Assembly (NCBI GenBank): GCA_012729315.1
Contig: JAAYDI010000030.1
Span: forward strand, 1 to 44,977
Length of the DNA: 44,977 bases
Origin: Planctomycetaceae bacterium
Lineage (GTDB): Bacteria; Planctomycetota; Planctomycetia; Pirellulales; Pirellulaceae
Direction of reading: 5' to 3'
Part shown: positions 41,543-44,977 of the stretch, one piece after another
How positions within the stretch are numbered: the stretch's first letter is position 1
How the letters are laid out: each line of letters opens with the position of its first letter
Position numbers and translations under genes: made by a program
The notes under the pieces: model-generated
What the model saw: the letters and a program-made list of their open reading frames with translations, nothing else
Database searches by the model: none
What the model was told of the DNA's origin: nothing

Positions 41543-43203
41543 CGATTGAGTGCGGCCCGCGCCTGTTCGATCAGTTGAGCCAGGTTTGCGCGGGCCCCGC
41601 GCACGGCCGCGGGATCCTGGCTGAAGTGCGTCAGGTCCGTGACGATGGCGTCATCGATCGCCAGCGCCTTGTCGGCCTCCACCAGGAGTGCTGCGTGCCG
41701 CGCAGCATCTGCTTTCCTGAGCTGCTCGACCGCGTCGCGGAGGAGCCAGAAATACTCGTAGTCCTCTAATCCGTCGCGGAGATTCTCCAGGCGGACGGAG
41801 GAAAGCGGCTTGCCGTCCGGACCCGGATAGATCAGTTGCCCGTCGCCGTTGTAGGGCGCACCAGCGTCATTGCGCCAGGTGGCGGCCTTCCACGGAGATG
41901 CGGGCCAACGCGGATCGACATCCAGATTGTCGCGCCACACGTTCAGCCCCCAATACAGGAAGCCGGTCACCTGGAACTTCCAGTTCTGCCAGAGCAGCAG
42001 GCGGTGGTCGACGGCCGGCCACTCGATCATCAGATTCGCGAACGGCGGCCCCGGTCCGCAGCAGACATACCACCACACGTCATCCCCTTTCGCCTGCTGC
42101 GCCTGGAACTCGTCCAGCTTGTAGCGCCCCGTATTCGGGGCCCAGACATCGAGCACATCATCGAGATCCGGGATGGGGTTGTCTTTGTAGAACGTCTGCA
42201 TGAGCCGCAGATCGGGCATGGCTGTCTTCAGTTCGCTGTAGAGCTCCAGCGCGAATGGATACTGTTCCTGACCGATCTCATCGTGGCAGTAAACATAGGT
42301 ACGGTCGATCCAGCCACGCGTCTTGACCCGATCGTACAGCGTCTTGAGCCCGGCCACGACTGCCTCATTGTGGCGCCGCCGTTCCTCCGGTTCGCCCTGC
42401 TGGAAGCCGGCGCCTCCCAGGCAGAAGCTCGCACCGCCACGGTCCAGTTGGCGCTCCGCCAACCGCTCCAGATCCCGGTCGAACTCCGGCCAGCCGCTCA
42501 GCAGCGCGCAGATGCGGTACTCCATGCAGAAGTCGGTCCACTCCTCGTACATCTCCAGCGGCACCTGTGGCAGCTGGTAGAATTTCCGCAGCGGCTCAAC
42601 ATACAGCGGGAAGCAGGTCTCCACGTGCTGCGTCGCGGGCACTGCAAAGTCCCACACACGCACCTCCAGCATCACCGACTGGTGCGGCGCATTGGCCGGC
42701 CGCACGGTGATCGGGCCACGATAGAGGCCCGCAGGTGTGTCGGCGGGCACATGCACGTTGATCCACACCGGCTGCCATTGGCCTGCCGGCACGTCAAACG
42801 CTGCGGCGGGTAGCAGCGGATCAGGCCACCAGCCCACCTTGACCGCCGGGTAGTTGGGCTTGTCCGTCTCCACGTAACCGACCGGATTCCAGGTCACGTG
42901 GGTGCCCGCGAGTGACGCCCCGCCGTCACTCACCAGGTCACTCACCTCCAGCGTCACGCCGTGCAGATCCTCTGTGCCCTGGGGGGCGACAACCAACTGG
43001 ATTCCCTCGACTTCGTTCTTCGCCGCCGCGACGCTGAGCGTTGCGACCGGCGAGAACGCCTGCGGCTCGTCACGGAAGACCTTGGACATCGTGTCCGCAC
43101 TGCCCAACAGATACAACTCATCCGCCTGCCCCAGCCGGACCACGGCCAGACAGACAAATAAGACGACCAGGGTATCCCGTACGGAACATCGCAGTAAAGT
43201 CAT
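41539..43203 (-). CDS. Secreted DUF4091/GH123-like glycoside hydrolase
   Basis: A 554-residue exported protein. A signal peptide (TLVVLFVCLAVVRLGQA) precedes an N-terminal beta-sandwich (about 25-180, including VWINVHVPADTPAGLYRGPI) and a TIM-barrel domain. The barrel has VYCHDEIGQEQYPFA, where the adjacent Asp-Glu resembles the catalytic pair of GH123 beta-N-acetylgalactosaminidases. It continues with WVW-type aromatic segments and the family tail SVRLENLRDGLEDYEYFWLLRD. It may remove N-acetylhexosamine, which is inference. The ATG at 43203 was chosen over an in-frame ATG at 43224, but the RBS evidence is moderate. Its stop shares the palindrome GTTAAC with the convergent DUF1284 gene. Confidence 0.85.
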   Translation of the reverse strand: MTLLRCSVRDTLVVLFVCLAVVRLGQADELYLLGSADTMSKVFRDEPQAFSPVATLSVAAAKNEVEGIQLVVAPQGTEDLHGVTLEVSDLVSDGGASLAGTHVTWNPVGYVETDKPNYPAVKVGWWPDPLLPAAAFDVPAGQWQPVWINVHVPADTPAGLYRGPITVRPANAPHQSVMLEVRVWDFAVPATQHVETCFPLYVEPLRKFYQLPQVPLEMYEEWTDFCMEYRICALLSGWPEFDRDLERLAERQLDRGGASFCLGGAGFQQGEPEERRRHNEAVVAGLKTLYDRVKTRGWIDRTYVYCHDEIGQEQYPFALELYSELKTAMPDLRLMQTFYKDNPIPDLDDVLDVWAPNTGRYKLDEFQAQQAKGDDVWWYVCCGPGPPFANLMIEWPAVDHRLLLWQNWKFQVTGFLYWGLNVWRDNLDVDPRWPASPWKAATWRNDAGAPYNGDGQLIYPGPDGKPLSSVRLENLRDGLEDYEYFWLLRDAVEQLRKADAARHAALLVEADKALAIDDAIVTDLTHFSQDPAAVRGARANLAQLIEQARAALNR

Positions 43204-43239
43204 GTCTTCATCACCCCCGAACAACAGGTACAGATCGGC

Positions 43240-43269
43240 AGCAGTATCCTCAATAGCAGTATCCTCAAT
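43240..43269. repeat. 15-bp perfect tandem duplication upstream of DUF4091 gene
   Basis: AGCAGTATCCTCAAT is present twice in direct succession (43240-43254 and 43255-43269), 37 bp upstream of the DUF4091 start. It lies in the 194-bp gap to the isochorismatase-like gene, where promoter or operator elements would be. On the minus strand each copy contains TTGAGG and GATACT, but the spacing between them does not form a standard promoter. Confidence 0.9.
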
Positions 43270-43397
43270 CTGTGAACGTATCCACCCCGGCAGCTGGCGT
43301 CAATCGGACGAACGTCTGCAGCGTTCTCTGCACAATAGGAACCGCGAGTCTGACCTGCCTGATCCCACAGGGCACATGTCGCGCCGCGCGCGATGTG

Positions 43398-44318
43398 TCA
43401 GCGAAGTGCGGCGATCAGGTCATCCGAATCGAAGACAAAGCCCCAGGCCAGAGCCACGCGCCACAGAGCCAGTTCCTTTGCCCACTGCTGCCGCGCACTG
43501 TCGCGATTCTCCACGGCCGTCGTGGCCTGGCGGATGGCCGAGCACATCACGCCGTGCTGGCTCATCTCCTGCATGCCACCGGGGGACATCAGCAGGCACC
43601 AGTTGATGGCAAACCCGAAGTACAGCAGGTGGTTGACGCCGTGTTGCTTGCAGAGCGCCAGGAGCTGGTGCCCGTTTTCAGCCACACCTTCGTCACCGAC
43701 CGGCCGCGCGTCGTCCGGAAAGTCCAGCTTGGCAAAACCGCGTTCCACGTCGGCCTCATTATGGGGACCGACAAAGACGCGTTCGCGGCGCAGCGCGTGC
43801 AGCTTCTCCAGGCTGGCATCGGCCGGGACGATCTCGGGCGCTGGGGGGGGCGGCCCGGCCAGTTCCACAGCGCGGCGGTAGCCGGGCAGTGTCTGGTAGT
43901 AGTTGCCGCCTCCCACGACGTGAAACAGGGTTACCCCGGCGCTGCGCACGGCGGCCAGTAGCCGCGGATAGACCGTGCGGTAGATCTCCTGTGCGCGCGG
44001 GATGTACTCGACGGCGCGGTACCAGCCCGGATACATCTCCCGCGTGCCCCAATCCCAGGCGTGCATGGAGACCAGCGCGGTGTGGGCCAGATCGAGTTCG
44101 ATCTCGGCGCGCTGCCAACCGCCATAGCCTTCCGCCGGGACTTCGCGGTTGTGGTCCGCATCGAACTGCTGGTACAGATTCGCCGCGCATCGCACAACTC
44201 GGCCCGGACCATCCGGCCGCTCCGCCGCAGCTGGTCCGCACGTCAGCGCGCTCGACGCCAGCGCGCCGGCCGCGGCCTGGCTCAGAAATCTCCTCCGACT
44301 CCCCGGCATCGCACACAT
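43398..44318 (-). CDS. Tat-exported isochorismatase-like cysteine hydrolase
   Basis: A 306-residue protein with a twin-arginine signal (SRRRFLSQAAAGALASSAL). The mature domain has the alpha/beta layout of the isochorismatase/cysteine hydrolase family: a first strand with HTALVSMHAWDWG, a mid-domain lysine region FAKLDF, and NHLLYFGFAINWCLLMSPGGM, which places a cysteine at the usual nucleophile position. Such enzymes hydrolyse amides or related bonds. The substrate here is unknown. The ATG at 44318 has GAGGAG upstream; an in-frame ATG at 44309 is also possible. It lies 194 bp upstream of the DUF4091 gene on the same strand. Confidence 0.72.
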   Translation of the reverse strand: MCAMPGSRRRFLSQAAAGALASSALTCGPAAAERPDGPGRVVRCAANLYQQFDADHNREVPAEGYGGWQRAEIELDLAHTALVSMHAWDWGTREMYPGWYRAVEYIPRAQEIYRTVYPRLLAAVRSAGVTLFHVVGGGNYYQTLPGYRRAVELAGPPPPAPEIVPADASLEKLHALRRERVFVGPHNEADVERGFAKLDFPDDARPVGDEGVAENGHQLLALCKQHGVNHLLYFGFAINWCLLMSPGGMQEMSQHGVMCSAIRQATTAVENRDSARQQWAKELALWRVALAWGFVFDSDDLIAALR

Positions 44319-44376
44319 GTCATACGTCTCCTCATCGTCCGATGATAACGTTCACGGAGTTTGAACAGATCATGGC

Positions 44377-44430
44377 GGATTTGGTCATTATGGATTTCGT
44401 CATTACGGATTGGATTTGGTCGTTACGGAC
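44377..44430. repeat. Three short direct repeats upstream of the isochorismatase-like gene
   Basis: Three copies of GGATTT(G/C)GTC(A/G)TTA(T/C) begin at 44377, 44392 and 44412. They lie 59-112 bp upstream of the start at 44318. Their position and spacing (15 and 20 bp) would suit repeated binding sites for a regulator. They could also be simple slippage duplications. Confidence 0.7.
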
Positions 44431-44660
44431 TATGTTATCCGCCACGATGGCGGAGAGCAAACGGAAAACAGGTTGTCCTCGTTGCGCCGAACTGGCAGCG
44501 TGCGTGGCCGCATTGCTGCCCGAAGAAACGGCCCTGGTGCCGGTTTTGACATTTGTTCCACCGGTGAGCCACTTCGCATTAACGGTTTCCTTCTCACTGC
44601 GAACCCTGTGTCAGGTTGGCGACCCTGCACCAGGGGTGCGGTACCGGGATAGCTGTCGTC

Positions 44661-44855
44661 TGGCCGAAGGCCACTATCACCGTAGCCTGGGGCAACGCCC
44701 CAGGAATGGGAGCACAACGAGGTGTTTTGGCCGAAGGCCATATTCACACATGGGAGACCATGCCGTCGGTGAGTTTGGCCTTCAGCCAAACGTGTGCTAT
44801 GGCTTCGATTTCCTGGGGCGTTGCCCCAGGCTACGGTGATAGTGGCCTTCGGCCA
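44661..44855. repeat. Perfect 46-bp inverted repeat around a palindromic core (REP/REPIN-like)
   Basis: The arms 44661-44706 and 44810-44855 are exact reverse complements over 46 bp, separated by 103 bp. Each arm contains two smaller palindromes, GGCCGAAGGCC and CCTGGGGCAACGCCCCAGG. The interior has further related palindromes (TTGGCCGAAGGCCA-type near 44725 and TTTGGCCTTCAGCCAAA near 44774). No transposase is present. The layout resembles a pair of inverted REP units (REPIN) or a small non-autonomous mobile element. The rest of 44431-44977 contains no gene I can support. Confidence 0.9.
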
Positions 44856-44977
44856 ATTGCGGGATGTAACCGCTGCACGGTGAGGAGGTAGGCAGTCCAT
44901 GCGAATGGGCCCATCCATGGCATGGATCTGTCCACTACAACCGGCTCAGAATGACCGAGCCTTTCACCGTCCCACAC

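Noticed and set aside
44430-44918. ORFs containing AWGNAPG-like runs at the right end
   Set aside because: They are translations of the 46-bp inverted repeat, which is better explained as a repeat element.

Overview
The window is high-GC bacterial DNA and probably comes from a planctomycete or a close relative such as Verrucomicrobiota. This is an inference from gene content, because no rRNA or marker gene is present. The pointers are many exported proteins with twin-arginine (Tat) or Sec signals, glycosidase-like families typical of that group (GxGYxYP, WbsX/GH99-like, DUF4091, DUF4434, GH127), a Tat-exported Gfo/Idh/MocA oxidoreductase, and GC-rich palindromic repeats between genes.

Positions 1-11909 are a CRISPR-Cas island of subtype I-G (formerly I-U, the Geobacter GSU0051-0058 or 'Dpsyc' type). 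The array has 36 identical 35-nt repeats and 35 spacers and continues past the left edge of the window. A 239-bp putative leader follows. The minus-strand cas genes, in transcription order, are cas3 (helicase then HD), csb3, csb1 (Cas7), csb2 (Cas5-Cas6), a 306-bp gap, cas2 and a cas4-cas1 fusion. Beyond cas3 lie a fragment resembling an ECF sigma factor and a decayed repeat-spacer-repeat in inverted orientation. One base next to the repeats is invariant in the 24 distal units and variable in the 11 leader-proximal ones.

Positions 11949-44318 are a catabolic locus for plant-type or other complex glycans. It holds two clan GH-A glycosidases, a DUF4434-like barrel, a GH99-like/WbsX protein, a GH127 beta-L-arabinofuranosidase, a short propeller protein, a GH28 polygalacturonase relative, a GxGYxYP protein coupled to a GH127-GH43 fusion, a double sialidase, a DUF4091/GH123-like protein, a serine hydrolase of the beta-lactamase fold and a Gfo/Idh/MocA oxidoreductase. 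Other members are an NRAMP-like transporter lacking the usual metal motifs, an isochorismatase-like hydrolase and a Tat-exported tandem DUF1284 protein. Together they suggest extracytoplasmic stripping of arabinose- and uronate-containing glycans with possible sialic-acid or aminosugar decorations. No SusC/D pair, sugar permease or dedicated regulator is present.

Several genes are broken: an oxidoreductase remnant, a sugar isomerase/epimerase with its middle deleted, a beta-lactamase fragment, a truncated exported protein, an orphan 5' end and a likely C-terminal frameshift. The locus appears to be in flux, or part of the assembly is imperfect. The right end (44319-44977) has no gene but carries a perfect 46-bp inverted repeat and a triplicated short repeat.
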